Part shown: positions 7,980-17,518 of the stretch, in pieces
Layout of the letters: each line of letters opens with the position of its first letter
Position numbering within the stretch: position 1 is the stretch's first letter
From: Nitratireductor sp. XY-223
Lineage (GTDB): Bacteria > Pseudomonadota > Alphaproteobacteria > Rhizobiales > Rhizobiaceae
Direction of reading: 5' to 3'
NCBI RefSeq assembly: GCF_004959855.1
Contig: NZ_SPNT01000003.1
Span: 434,001 to 498,000 of the forward strand
Length of the DNA: 64,000 nt
The notes under the pieces: generated by a model
Database searches by the model: none
Told to the model about the DNA's origin: nothing
The model's input: only the letters and a program-made list of their open reading frames with translations
Position numbers and translations under genes: made by a program

Positions 7980-9382
7980 ACTGGAAGCGCCTAAGCCTGC
8001 TGCCGCGCAGCCTTGGCGGGCAGCTCATCGGGCTGATCCTCATCGCCGTCGTGGTGTCGCAGGTCTTTACCCTTTGGCTGTTCACCGACGAGCGGCGCGG
8101 CGCATTGCTCGAGCTTGCCGGCGGCCGCGTCGTCTCACGCACCGCGGCGCTTGTCGATCTGCTCGACGACACACCGAGCGAACTGCACGAACAGATCCGC
8201 AGGGCGGCATCCAGCCCGGTCTCCTACTACTGGATTTCAGATCGCCCGGCGCTGTCAAAGAGCGGAACGAGCCGCACCGATCTGCGGATCCGCCGGGCCA
8301 TAGCGGAGGAAATCGGAGAAGAGCGTGCCGTGCGCACGCAGGTGGGACGCAACATCGAGGTGCCGCGCTACCGCCATGTGCGCCAGCGCGCCGATCGCTC
8401 CAAGCAGAAAGCGGCCACGCGGCTCGTGCCGCTGGTGGTCGCCATGTCGGTCCAGCTGGACAATGGCCGCTGGCTCAACATGGCCGCCAGCCTCGACATG
8501 CAGCGCAGTTCTTTGGCGCGCCTCTTCGTGTCGATCGCCCTGATGGCCGTTGCCGTGATCGTGATCGTCGGCTTCACGGTTCGCCGCCTGACGCGACCGT
8601 TGAGCAATCTGGCGGAGGCCGCGGACCAGCTTGGGCGCGGCGCCGAGGGGCTCAGCGTGGAGGAAGCCGGACCGCAGGAGGTCAGGAGCGCCATCCATGC
8701 CTTCAACGTCATGCAGGAGCGGCTGACACGTTACGTCCAGGACAGGACACGCATGCTGGCGGCGATCAGCCACGACCTGCGCACCCCGATCACCTCGCTG
8801 CGCATCCGCGCTGAGTTCATCGAGGATGAGGAAAACCGCAACCGCATCATCCTGACGCTCGACGAGATGCAGCGCATGGTGGAGGCGACCCTGGCCTTCG
8901 CGCGTGACGAGGCGCGGCGCGAGGAGCAGAGTCGTGTCGATCTCGGCGAGTTCCTCGACGCGATCGTGACCGACTACCAGGACATGGACCAGCCGGTGCG
9001 GCTGGAGGCCGGGCCGGGCGAGGGCGCGGCCAGGATCGTCATTGCCTGCCGGCCCATCGCCATGAAACGGGCTCTGCGCAATCTGATCGACAACGCGGTC
9101 CGCTACGGCAACGAGGCCGCCATCGGTTATACGGCCGACGACGGGTTCGTATCGATCACCATCTCCGACAATGGCCCCGGCATTCCCGACGGGCAGCTGG
9201 ACGAGGTGTTCGAGCCGTTCCTGCGGCTCGAGGATTCGCGCAGCGAGGAGACCGGCGGCATCGGCCTGGGGCTGGCCATCGCCCGATCCAACATCCACGC
9301 CCACGGCGGCACGCTCAAGCTTGAAAACCGGGATGAAGGCGGACTGAGAGCAACGGTGACGCTGCCGCGCGAGGCCGGGTGA
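7976..9382 (+). CDS. Sensor histidine kinase, EnvZ type
   Basis: A 468-residue membrane kinase. The first transmembrane segment is at about residues 14-34, a periplasmic loop of roughly 140 residues follows, and the second segment is near 178-198. Then come HAMP, the H-box AAISHDLRTPITSLR, the N-box LRNLIDNAVRYG, G1 DNGPGIP, the F-box and G2 GGIGLGLAIA. I start at the ATG at 7976 (four-base overlap with the regulator) because it gives MNWKRLSLLPRSLGGQLIGL, a normal kinase N-terminus. The periplasmic domain is basic and has no recognised ligand fold. It partners the regulator encoded just upstream. Confidence 0.93.
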   Translation: MNWKRLSLLPRSLGGQLIGLILIAVVVSQVFTLWLFTDERRGALLELAGGRVVSRTAALVDLLDDTPSELHEQIRRAASSPVSYYWISDRPALSKSGTSRTDLRIRRAIAEEIGEERAVRTQVGRNIEVPRYRHVRQRADRSKQKAATRLVPLVVAMSVQLDNGRWLNMAASLDMQRSSLARLFVSIALMAVAVIVIVGFTVRRLTRPLSNLAEAADQLGRGAEGLSVEEAGPQEVRSAIHAFNVMQERLTRYVQDRTRMLAAISHDLRTPITSLRIRAEFIEDEENRNRIILTLDEMQRMVEATLAFARDEARREEQSRVDLGEFLDAIVTDYQDMDQPVRLEAGPGEGAARIVIACRPIAMKRALRNLIDNAVRYGNEAAIGYTADDGFVSITISDNGPGIPDGQLDEVFEPFLRLEDSRSEETGGIGLGLAIARSNIHAHGGTLKLENRDEGGLRATVTLPREAG

Positions 9383-9645
9383 GCGGCGGTTGCCCGGGTG
9401 ACAGGCATTCCTCGACCGGCGCCGCGATCACCCGATGTTGCAAAATGCAGCGGCTTCAAATCGGCAGAACCTGGCCGTGCCCAATGGTTACCGGCATCAA
9501 TCGACTGTAAAAATGCTCTTGCTCCGTCATGCGGGGTTGGACTACGTGCGGCGTTGGATTAGGGGTACATCTGATATTACCGGTCAATCCGGGCCCGGGG
9601 CTCTGGACTGGCCACATTGCCCGTTGACGACTGGAGTGCACGATT

Positions 9646-11484
9646 TTGTGCGGAATTCTCGGAGTAGTAGGTTCCCTCCCATCCAAACAGGTTGGCAAGG
9701 CTGAAATTACCACGGCGCGTGACCTGATGCTCCCGCGGGGCCCGGACGCGGACGGTCTGTCGGAGTACCCCGATGGAAACGGCGGCAACTGCTATCTGGC
9801 TCACCGCCGCCTTTCGATTCAGGATCTGACGGCCAGCGGCAATCAGCCGATGCAATCGGCCGATGGCCGATACGCGATTGTTTACAACGGCGAGGTCTAC
9901 AATACCCTGCAATTGCGCGAGCAACTGGAACAAAAGGGGGTCCGCTTCCGCTCGCGTTCCGATACCGAAGTGATCCTGGAAGGCTATGCGGTCTGGGGCG
10001 AAGCCGTTATCGAAAAACTCAACGGCATGTTCGCGATCGCGATTTGGGATCGGGTTGAACATCGCATGTTCCTTGCCCGCGACCGGGTGGGCATCAAGCC
10101 CCTTTATGTCTCGGTCTCGGAACAGCACATCGCTTTTGCCTCGGACGTTCGTGCGCTGCGGTCCCTGGGACTTTGCGAAGCCGTTGATCCGCAGTCCCTT
10201 TCCCTTTATCTGGCGCTCGGCTACGTGCCGGCACCACGATCGATTTGGGTCGGAATTCAAAAGCTTGAGGCTGGCAGCTTCATGCACTGGCGTGCCGGTG
10301 CGACGCCGCACCAACACAGCTACTGGAGCGCTCCCGATGACACGGACTACGAAGGCAGCGCGGAAACACTCGAGAATTTGGTCGATACCGTGGTGGAAGA
10401 GCAACTGCTCTCGGATGTTCCGGTAGGACTGTTCTTGTCCGGCGGTCTCGATTCGAGTTTGGTCGCATCATCGGTAGCGGCGCTCCGGGAAAGGGCGACG
10501 GAAATAACGACCATGGCCGTCGGTTTTCCGGGCAACAGCCAGTGGGACGAAGCGCCAATAGCCAAGCGCACAGCGGCACAGTTGGGGTTTCGCCTGAACC
10601 GGCTGGAGATGACGGGAGACACGCAGTCATCGGTTGATGCGGCGGTCGCAGCCATGGATGAGCCGATCGCATACAACGCCATCGTCACCCAAGCCGGGAT
10701 ATCGCGACTGGCCGCCGACGCGGGCTTCAAGGTCGTGCTCACTGGAGACGGCGGCGACGAGGTATTTGGCGGCTATAGATGGCATTACCCGGCCCAGGGA
10801 ACTGCGGCGGGTTTGCATCGGCCGAAGCGGAGGTTCGTGCTCAGCTTGAAGGAGCGTGCCAGGCAGATTAGTGCCGAACTGGCCCGCGAGTTTCACGCCA
10901 AATCGCCTTACTTTGCGTATATGCGGCGGGTGTTTGCGGCGCTTCGGTCGGACGAAATAGTTGCACTGGTCCCTAATATGAGCCAGGCACACGTTGAGGA
11001 GCTTCTAGTTGGCGCGCTGGCCCGCTACGACGCGCCCCGGTTGCCGGAAAAACGTCGATTGCAGCGTATCGATCTTTACACATTCTGCCAGGACAGCGTG
11101 CTCCCCAAGGTGGACCGCACGGGCATGGCCTTCGGGGTCGAGGCCCGACCGCCGTTGCTCGATCATCGGATTGTTGATTGGGGATTGTCACGTCCGATAA
11201 CCGATCTTGACGACAGTTTTCCGAAGAACGCGGTTCGCCGCATTCTTCAGAAGCGGGGACTTGATTTCCTGCTGCAGGAACCGAAGCGTGGGTTCAGCTT
11301 GCGCAACCCCTCGATCTCCGGTCGGCAGATGAGGGAACTTGTAAGTCAAAACTCAGCCGGACTCGGGATAAGTCGACGTTGGCATCGCACGGTTCATCGC
11401 CGATCAGAGTCCTATCCTCTCAAGCTGGAGACTTTGTACTGGCTGTCGCGGTGGTACCAGGCGCATGGAGTGGGTTCCGCATGA
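9646..11484 (+). CDS. asnB: Asparagine synthetase (glutamine-hydrolysing)-like amidotransferase
   Basis: A 612-residue class II glutamine amidotransferase. It starts at TTG so that Cys2 of MCGILGVVG is the N-terminal nucleophile. The glutaminase domain includes RGPDADG, HRRLSIQD and YNGEVYN; the synthetase domain has the PP-loop LFLSGGLDSSLVA and TGDGGDEVFGGY. Housekeeping enzymes make asparagine, but AsnB homologues inside polysaccharide clusters often amidate sugar carboxylates or other acids. This one is the first of four genes joined by 4-base overlaps (asnB, glycosyltransferase, HTTM-like, DCC), which argues for a dedicated biosynthetic role. The substrate is not determinable here. Confidence 0.88.
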   Translation: MCGILGVVGSLPSKQVGKAEITTARDLMLPRGPDADGLSEYPDGNGGNCYLAHRRLSIQDLTASGNQPMQSADGRYAIVYNGEVYNTLQLREQLEQKGVRFRSRSDTEVILEGYAVWGEAVIEKLNGMFAIAIWDRVEHRMFLARDRVGIKPLYVSVSEQHIAFASDVRALRSLGLCEAVDPQSLSLYLALGYVPAPRSIWVGIQKLEAGSFMHWRAGATPHQHSYWSAPDDTDYEGSAETLENLVDTVVEEQLLSDVPVGLFLSGGLDSSLVASSVAALRERATEITTMAVGFPGNSQWDEAPIAKRTAAQLGFRLNRLEMTGDTQSSVDAAVAAMDEPIAYNAIVTQAGISRLAADAGFKVVLTGDGGDEVFGGYRWHYPAQGTAAGLHRPKRRFVLSLKERARQISAELAREFHAKSPYFAYMRRVFAALRSDEIVALVPNMSQAHVEELLVGALARYDAPRLPEKRRLQRIDLYTFCQDSVLPKVDRTGMAFGVEARPPLLDHRIVDWGLSRPITDLDDSFPKNAVRRILQKRGLDFLLQEPKRGFSLRNPSISGRQMRELVSQNSAGLGISRRWHRTVHRRSESYPLKLETLYWLSRWYQAHGVGSA

Positions 11485-12566
11485 GTTCGATGATCAGTGC
11501 CGACAAGATAAAAAAAGAGACATCGGCCCTTTATGCACTGGACGACCTGCGCATCGTTTCGCGCCCCCTGCTGGATACAGGCAAGTTCACACTGTGTGCG
11601 GTTCTTCGCAACGAACTCTATTTTCTACCTGCGTTTCTCAGCCACTATCGCAAGCTTGGGATTGAGCGTTTCATCTTTCTCGACGATCATTCCGACGACG
11701 GCACCCGGGAACTGCTGCTTGAGCAACCAGATGTCATGGTGCTGGAAAGCGGCCATCGTTATGGCGACCAGGTCGACCTTCCCGAACCTCTTGGTGCAAG
11801 AATCGCGAACCGCCGGATTCTTTACATCTGGAGGGCTCTGCTTCTGGACAAGTTTTGCAAGAACCAGTGGGCGCTGCAGGTCGACCTCGACGAGTTCGTT
11901 CACTTGCCCGATACTGCAAGATTTCAGGATCTGGTTCCCAGACTGGACGACGAAGGAGCGTTGTCGGTCTGGGGGGTAATGCTGGATATGTATCCGAGGG
12001 ACCTGGCCGATCTTGCGGCAGAAAAAGACAGCGATACATTGAACCCGGATGCGGATTGGTATTTTGACGGCCAGCGACACCTACAACTGAATTCAAACAC
12101 TACACCCCGGACGCTCTATCCCGGGGCACGTGCTCGTCTGTTTCAGAACTTCGGTATATCGAAGCACTATCACGAATACGGTTTTGGGACGGAGCACAGC
12201 TATTTGACCCGCTTGAGAAAAACCCGTTTCGGGACGAAGGTCCTCAGCTACAATTGCATCCACAAACCGATATTGACGAAGTGGCAGGATGGCAGTCTGT
12301 TCCTGAATTCGCACGAAACGACATTGCCGACGTCGCGCCGCGTTCTCCTTCCGATGCAGCATTTCCGCTTCACGGGATCGCTCTACAGCAGGGTCGAAAG
12401 GGCCTTGAGGGAGAGATCGTACAGCGGACAGTCCCGTGACTACGTTTTCCTTTCAATGCTGCTTGAAAAGATGGGTGAGGGCGGCCATTCATTCCTCTAC
12501 CGACATTCCCGCCGGTTCGAGGGGTTCAAGGATTTTGAAGCGACTCGGAATACGAAAGGTTTTTGA
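11481..12566 (+). CDS. GT-A glycosyltransferase, family 2/92-like
   Basis: A 361-residue protein. LCAVLRNELYFLPAFLSHYR followed by FIFLDDHSDDGTRELL is the signature of the Glyco_tranf_2_4 family, and WALQVDLDEFVHLP supplies the DxD-type metal/nucleotide-sugar motif. The start at 11481 overlaps the asnB stop (ATGA). No transmembrane helix is visible, so it should act on the cytosolic face of the membrane. A conserved HYHEYGFGTEHSY segment lies in the acceptor half. Neither the donor nor the acceptor sugar can be read from sequence. Co-translation with asnB suggests both act on the same product. Confidence 0.82.
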   Translation: MSSMISADKIKKETSALYALDDLRIVSRPLLDTGKFTLCAVLRNELYFLPAFLSHYRKLGIERFIFLDDHSDDGTRELLLEQPDVMVLESGHRYGDQVDLPEPLGARIANRRILYIWRALLLDKFCKNQWALQVDLDEFVHLPDTARFQDLVPRLDDEGALSVWGVMLDMYPRDLADLAAEKDSDTLNPDADWYFDGQRHLQLNSNTTPRTLYPGARARLFQNFGISKHYHEYGFGTEHSYLTRLRKTRFGTKVLSYNCIHKPILTKWQDGSLFLNSHETTLPTSRRVLLPMQHFRFTGSLYSRVERALRERSYSGQSRDYVFLSMLLEKMGEGGHSFLYRHSRRFEGFKDFEATRNTKGF

Positions 12567-14311
12567 CAAGGACAGACGAGCAACTATGGCCGTTCAACCG
12601 CATCGATAAGCGCAAGTTTAACTTAGCAATTCAGAATTTGGAAATGTCAGGAAATCTGGTGGAGGGCACCCGATTGAACGGGGAAACCTGCAAGGACAAC
12701 GGCACCGGTCAAAGTTTCTCAAACGAGCTTGCCGCTGTCGCCTGCAGTCTTTTGGTTTTCACAGTGGTCAACCGGTCCGTAAGCGTAATTCGCTCGGACT
12801 GGGGGTGGCCGTATATCATTATGTTTGCTGGCTTTGTCCTGGCCTGTCTCGTTTTCAGGGGGCCGCGAACAAGTCAGGTCTCGCTGCCGACCAGCATTAT
12901 ACTGCGGCTTATAGCCTTGCTTTTGGGGGCCTACGCCCTGTTGTCGGGCATTACCTATCCGGCCGGCGTTTCGACCCACACGGACAGCCTTTTGTTTGCA
13001 ACGAACATCGTGATGCTCGTCGGGGCGATCGGAGCAGTCGCGGTATTCTGGTACCCGGCTTTCGTCCTCCTGCCGTGCGCTGCGGTTCTTGCGCAGAAGA
13101 TGCTTGCGTCGCAGTTGTTCGGTATTTCGATCTCTCGCACAGATTATATTCCGGTTGTCGAGATGGGGTTATTCCTCGGGATCAGCCTGTGCGTGCTCGC
13201 GCCATCGAGATCGTACTTGCCGTTCAGGCTCGGCCGGATGATTGCGGCCGCAGATATCAAGGTAACCACCACACTGCTATTCCTGGTTGCGGTTGGTGCT
13301 CATTTCGCCAACTACTTCTACTCCGGACTTGAAAAACTCGCCTTGGGTGGAGGTCCGTTTCTGTGGGTGACGACGAACCCGACGGAAGTCCTGAGCCTCG
13401 TTTCGTGGCACAGCGGGTTCCTTCCCACAGGACATTTGGCCGGCGTGTCGCTGATCAGCATTGAGGCCGCCGGATTTCTGAGGCCGTTCATCAATGTGTC
13501 GATCCTTCTGGCGCAGCTGGGATCCGTGGTTTTCATCCTGCGCCGCAGGAGCATGATACTTGCCACCCTGTTTTACGACCTTACGCATGTCGTCATCTAT
13601 CTGGTAAGCGGCATCTTCTTCTGGAAGTGGATCCTGCTGAATCTCGGCCTGGTTGCCGCAATGCGCAAATTACCGCGATGGGTCGAAACGCCCAGACCGA
13701 TGTTGTTGGCTGCGACAATGGTACTGTTGGCGCCAATCGCATTTCAGATCGCCCGCCTAGGATGGTACGACACGCCCGCGCTGACGCGTTCCGATCTCTA
13801 CGCGGTTACCAAGGACGGGCGGGAACTCCAGGTTCCATCGAACTACTTCGGTACCGTTTCGGTAACGGCCGCGCAGCACAGGCTGGGACGAATCGCCGAA
13901 GGACATTACCCAACCATAACGTGGGGATCGACGCAGTCGGGAAAGGTGTTTCTTGACGCGCTCGATGATTGTTCGTTCGGCTCCGATGAACCGGTTCAGT
14001 TTGGTTCCGATCCTGACCGGGTGATCCGAATCGTTCAACTGACGCATGCATATGCGCTGCAGCGGGCTGCGTCCGATGGACACTACCGTTACGACCGGTT
14101 TCCCCACCATATCTGGTCCAATCCGTGGCTTTTTGATGAATTTGCCGCGCTTGCACCTGATGAGATATCGCACTACCTATACCGCACCGTTTCCGGCTGC
14201 GTTCGACCGGGTCCGGAAGGACCGGTAATGGAAGTGCAGTTTCGTGATGAGATTGAAATTCCGGTTGCCACAGCGTTCGAACTGAGCAGATCGAAAGACA
14301 GGTCTGAATGA
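12563..14311 (+). CDS. Polytopic HTTM-like membrane protein
   Basis: A 582-residue integral membrane protein with roughly ten to twelve hydrophobic segments between residues 55 and 410. A soluble C-terminal domain of about 170 residues contains RFPHHIWSNPWLFDEFAALA. The segment VGAHFANYFYSGLEKLALGG resembles the HTTM (vitamin K-dependent carboxylase-like) core, and the next gene is a DCC/DUF393 protein, a partner HTTM proteins often have. The TTG start overlaps the previous stop (TTGA), matching the 4-base overlaps on both sides; ATG at 12644 is the alternative. The assignment to HTTM is inference from pattern and context. The catalytic role is unknown. Confidence 0.6.
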   Translation: MTRTDEQLWPFNRIDKRKFNLAIQNLEMSGNLVEGTRLNGETCKDNGTGQSFSNELAAVACSLLVFTVVNRSVSVIRSDWGWPYIIMFAGFVLACLVFRGPRTSQVSLPTSIILRLIALLLGAYALLSGITYPAGVSTHTDSLLFATNIVMLVGAIGAVAVFWYPAFVLLPCAAVLAQKMLASQLFGISISRTDYIPVVEMGLFLGISLCVLAPSRSYLPFRLGRMIAAADIKVTTTLLFLVAVGAHFANYFYSGLEKLALGGGPFLWVTTNPTEVLSLVSWHSGFLPTGHLAGVSLISIEAAGFLRPFINVSILLAQLGSVVFILRRRSMILATLFYDLTHVVIYLVSGIFFWKWILLNLGLVAAMRKLPRWVETPRPMLLAATMVLLAPIAFQIARLGWYDTPALTRSDLYAVTKDGRELQVPSNYFGTVSVTAAQHRLGRIAEGHYPTITWGSTQSGKVFLDALDDCSFGSDEPVQFGSDPDRVIRIVQLTHAYALQRAASDGHYRYDRFPHHIWSNPWLFDEFAALAPDEISHYLYRTVSGCVRPGPEGPVMEVQFRDEIEIPVATAFELSRSKDRSE

Positions 14312-14679
14312 GCCACTTGCAGATTGTCTATGACGGTGAATGTCCGTTCTGCTCCAGATACGTCACAATGTCGCGATTGAGGGATTCGGTCGGGGCGGTG
14401 GAACTTATCGACGCCCGTTCCTCTCACCCACTGATTGAAGAACTGAAGCAACTCGGGTTCGATCTAAACATGGGCATGGTCGCCCGCTACAACAGTGTCG
14501 ACTACTTTGGAGCCGACTGTCTCCACCTGTTGTCAATGCTTTCCAGTCGTGTCGGCTGGTTGAACCGTATCGCAAGCGGGGCGTTTGCAAACAAGAGCAT
14601 TGCGAGGCTGAGCTATCCGATTTTGCGCACCGGACGAAATTTGACATTGGCAGCCATGGGGCGGGCGCGGATCACCTAG
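14308..14679 (+). CDS. DCC-family (DUF393) thiol-disulfide oxidoreductase-like protein
   Basis: A 123-residue protein with the family-defining N-terminus IVYDGECPFCSRYV: a D-x-x-C-P-F-C motif whose CxxC is thought to be redox active. The usual length is 120-140 residues, so it is complete. The start overlaps the stop of the membrane protein (ATGA), making it the last of the four coupled genes. DCC proteins are commonly found fused or adjacent to HTTM membrane proteins, which supports a joint function. Its electron partner and substrate are unknown. Confidence 0.85.
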   Translation: MSHLQIVYDGECPFCSRYVTMSRLRDSVGAVELIDARSSHPLIEELKQLGFDLNMGMVARYNSVDYFGADCLHLLSMLSSRVGWLNRIASGAFANKSIARLSYPILRTGRNLTLAAMGRARIT

Positions 14680-14759
14680 GCGGGAGTCCCCTTCACTCCA
14701 CCGCAGAGCGACAACCGGTTGCCGATGAAAAGGGTTCAATGCCGCATTCGGTGTTCATG

Positions 14760-15533
14760 TCAATCAACGAATGGGACTGTCCGACGCCTTGTTGTCAATC
14801 GAAGGTATTTGGACTTCAGGTATGCCATCCCCCGGGGTTTTTCCCGCTGCTTGACTGAGTCGATTTTCTTGCGTCGTTCAGGTCTGACCAGGCTGGCAAG
14901 TCCTTCGGTGTGGCCGTCGCCGTAAAGCAACATGTCCTGAGCGCATATTGCCGGATACAACTGGTAGATGCGCAGCTTGTCCGATATGCCCATTTCCGGA
15001 TTGAACAAGGTTTCATCGGTCGGTTCCGAGTAGTTCTCGGTCAGGGTATAGAGTCGGCTCGCGGTCTCCCTCCGGATGAAATAGCCGGCCGAGCCGGCAT
15101 GATTTGTGTAGAGACGTGCAGCACGCCACCGGCGTCCCACTTTGCGAGACATCCAGGACGTTCTAATTTTCTGGAACGCGGTCTCTGCCTTGACGATATC
15201 CGCATCCTGCGGAATCCAATCCTCGGAAACAAAGAGCTCCGCGCAGCTGGAGTCGAGGTGAATGTCATCCTCGGCGACGAACACCCAGCCGTCTTCAGAT
15301 TCCGCAATATGTTTCCACAGCGATCGCTGGCTCATGAAAACGCCGATTTGAGGCCGTGTGCGTTGATGATATCCACTCATGAAAGAGAGATGGCGATCGA
15401 TCTCGTCCTGTGGCAGTTCATTGCCGTCGATCCCCTTGTGTCGATGGACGGTCACACCGACCGATCTGAATTGGTCCGAGACATGTCGCATTCGCTGGGG
15501 GCTGCGATCCAAATTGATAACGTATACTTTCAC
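14760..15533 (-). CDS. GT25-family glycosyltransferase (copy 1)
   Basis: A 257-residue LPS glycosyltransferase of family 25 (LgtB/LpsA type). The N-terminus VYVINLDRSPQRM and the metal site VFVAEDDIHLD are diagnostic, and HAGSAGYFIRRETASRL is the usual mid-protein motif. I start at GTG 15533, since family members begin a few residues before the INLDRS motif; an ATG at 15647 would add 38 unrelated residues. The C-terminal 30 residues are strongly basic. It probably adds galactose or a related hexose to surface glycan on the cytosolic side. It converges with the DCC gene and is divergent from GT25 copy 2. Confidence 0.85.
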   Translation of the reverse strand: MKVYVINLDRSPQRMRHVSDQFRSVGVTVHRHKGIDGNELPQDEIDRHLSFMSGYHQRTRPQIGVFMSQRSLWKHIAESEDGWVFVAEDDIHLDSSCAELFVSEDWIPQDADIVKAETAFQKIRTSWMSRKVGRRWRAARLYTNHAGSAGYFIRRETASRLYTLTENYSEPTDETLFNPEMGISDKLRIYQLYPAICAQDMLLYGDGHTEGLASLVRPERRKKIDSVKQREKPRGMAYLKSKYLRLTTRRRTVPFVD

Positions 15534-15786
15534 AAAAACATTCCGTGGCGGGGTTTCGGTGAGGCTGCATGAGGCCTGCCGCGTTTCGGTGTCTAATACG
15601 AAGCAGGGTAAAGGCGTCGATGCTATCACCTGAAACACAGGTTGCAATTTGCCGATATTCGAATATGAAGCGGGTTTTAATGCATGGCAGCTGCTGCCCT
15701 CGATAAGCCTGCTTGTAACGTTTCAGTTGGCCGGGTCAACATTCGAAGTCAATCACGGCCGACAATAATATTGTAGAACACCGGCT

Positions 15787-16611
15787 GTGGTGCCCACATT
15801 GAAATGCTATCTCATCAACCTCGACAGGTCGCCCGATCGGCGCAGATCGTTTCTTGAAGCGGCTTCGCGCATGAATCTGGATGTCCAGCGCATCGCGGCA
15901 GTGGACGGAGTGACCATCGGCGAGGATGAAAGGGACCAACTAAAGGCGCGCAGTTCGGGAACGTATCCGATCGGGTACGGCGAGATGGGTTGCTATTTAA
16001 GTCACCGGAAGGCGTGGTCCGAAATCGCGCGTGCCGGCAACGATTGGGCCTTCGTGGCGGAAGACGACATACGATTTTCGCCGTCGGCGGAACTTTTTTT
16101 TGAGAGCGCAAAATGGTGTCCTGCGGACGCCGATATCATCAAGGCCGAAACGCATAATCAAAAGACGGAGGTCAGTTATAATCCTGTGGCCGAAGCGTTC
16201 GGCCATGGCATTCGTTTGCTGCTGTCCAATCACAGGGGAAGCGCCGGCTATTTTGTGAGTGGATCAGCGGCACAAAGACTGTTGAAATTGACCGACGACA
16301 TATGCGATCCGCTGGATGAGGTGCTGTTCAATCCAGAACTGGGCGTGGCCGCAAAGCTGAGGATATATCAACTCGACCCGGCGATCTGCATTCAGGATTT
16401 TCTGCTGGCGAAGGCCGCGGGTGGGCAAGGATTCGAAAGCACGATAGAAGACGACCGCTCGCGTCTCGTCGAGGTGCGAAAGCGACGAAAACCAAGAGGC
16501 TTAGCAAAGGTCAAACGCGAACTTTTGAGGATTGTCCGAAAAATGCGCCTTTTGGGGCAAACGGCAACGGGCAGACTGAGGTTCAAGGTTATTCCATTTC
16601 TGCAAAATTGA
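15787..16611 (+). CDS. GT25-family glycosyltransferase (copy 2)
   Basis: A 274-residue family-25 enzyme with KCYLINLDRSPDRRR at the N-terminus, GEMGCYLSHRKAW, FVAEDDIRFS and NHRGSAGYFVSGSAA. It is clearly paralogous to the enzyme encoded divergently at 14760-15533: both share PxDEVLFNPE-like and LRIYQLxPAIC segments and a basic C-terminal tail. Two consecutive GTG codons (15787 and 15790) can start it. It is followed 62 bases later by a sulfotransferase gene on the same strand, and both probably decorate the same surface polysaccharide or LPS core. Confidence 0.87.
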   Translation: MVPTLKCYLINLDRSPDRRRSFLEAASRMNLDVQRIAAVDGVTIGEDERDQLKARSSGTYPIGYGEMGCYLSHRKAWSEIARAGNDWAFVAEDDIRFSPSAELFFESAKWCPADADIIKAETHNQKTEVSYNPVAEAFGHGIRLLLSNHRGSAGYFVSGSAAQRLLKLTDDICDPLDEVLFNPELGVAAKLRIYQLDPAICIQDFLLAKAAGGQGFESTIEDDRSRLVEVRKRRKPRGLAKVKRELLRIVRKMRLLGQTATGRLRFKVIPFLQN

Positions 16612-16673
16612 TGAACACCGGATCCATTCCGATATAAGCATGCTGGACTCCAGGATCCTGATAAGGCACTGTT

Positions 16674-17426
16674 ATGAAAGATCTAATTGGACTGGCGAAG
16701 CGTGTATACCATATAAAGAACGCGCTCAACACCAAGGTGCAGGACGAGGGTTCGCTGTACCGAGATCGATTCGTGACCGCGTTCACACGCAACCCGGACA
16801 ATCCGTTCATTGTCAGTTTCCCCAGGACCGGCAGTCACTGGTTGCGGCTGCTGATGGAGCTGTATTTTGAACGCCCGTCTCTGGTCCGGACATTCTATTA
16901 TCCCGAACGTTCCGATTTTCTTGCTCGCCATGTGCACGATGTGGACCTCGATATCGAGCGCAAGAACGTGATCTATCTCTTTCGCGAGCCGGTGGCCACC
17001 GTGTTCTCACAGATGTCGTATCACGGCGACGAGGTTGATGACCGCGCACGGATCATGCACTGGTCGGACCTTTATGCCCATCATCTGGATAAGTGGCTGA
17101 TCAGCGAGACATTCACAAAACGCAAGACGTTATTGTGCTACGACCGGCTGCGCAGCGATATGGAGTCCGAGTTTTCCAGGCTTTGTGCCCATTTCGGAGA
17201 GGCACTGGATACGGAAAGGTTGCAACGGGCCGTTCAGGCGGCATCGAAAGGCGAGGTCAAAAGCCTGACGAAGCATGACAACCGGGTCGTCTCGGACCGA
17301 CCGGATTATCGCGACGCGCGCAAGCGCTTCAAGGAAAAACACGCCGAGATCGTCTGGGCGGCAATGGACCGGCAAAACACCGAACTCGAGCCTCTTTTCG
17401 GCGTTGAACCGGGCGGCAAGATGTAG
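16674..17426 (+). CDS. PAPS-dependent sulfotransferase
   Basis: A 250-residue sulfotransferase. IVSFPRTGSHWLRLLME (about residues 45-61) is the 5'-phosphosulfate-binding loop, and VIYLFREPVATVFSQMSYHG is the 3'-phosphate-binding strand and helix, with the Arg and Ser that contact PAPS. The length matches compact bacterial carbohydrate sulfotransferases. It has no signal peptide or membrane helix, so it is cytosolic. Lying between a GT25 and a fucosyltransferase gene, it likely adds sulfate to a glycan intermediate; rhizobial NodH-like and LPS sulfotransferases are precedents. The acceptor is unknown. Confidence 0.85.
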   Translation: MKDLIGLAKRVYHIKNALNTKVQDEGSLYRDRFVTAFTRNPDNPFIVSFPRTGSHWLRLLMELYFERPSLVRTFYYPERSDFLARHVHDVDLDIERKNVIYLFREPVATVFSQMSYHGDEVDDRARIMHWSDLYAHHLDKWLISETFTKRKTLLCYDRLRSDMESEFSRLCAHFGEALDTERLQRAVQAASKGEVKSLTKHDNRVVSDRPDYRDARKRFKEKHAEIVWAAMDRQNTELEPLFGVEPGGKM

Positions 17427-17518
17427 CGCGGCACCGCAAATCAGATGAAGGGTCCTTTTGATATCGGTTACAAACCGGCGGATGCACTGAACTATCGATT
17501 TCATGTGCGGTGGACCGC

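Noticed and set aside
14680-14759. Terminator between the DCC and GT25 copy 1 genes
   Set aside because: No stable stem followed by a T-run could be found on either strand.
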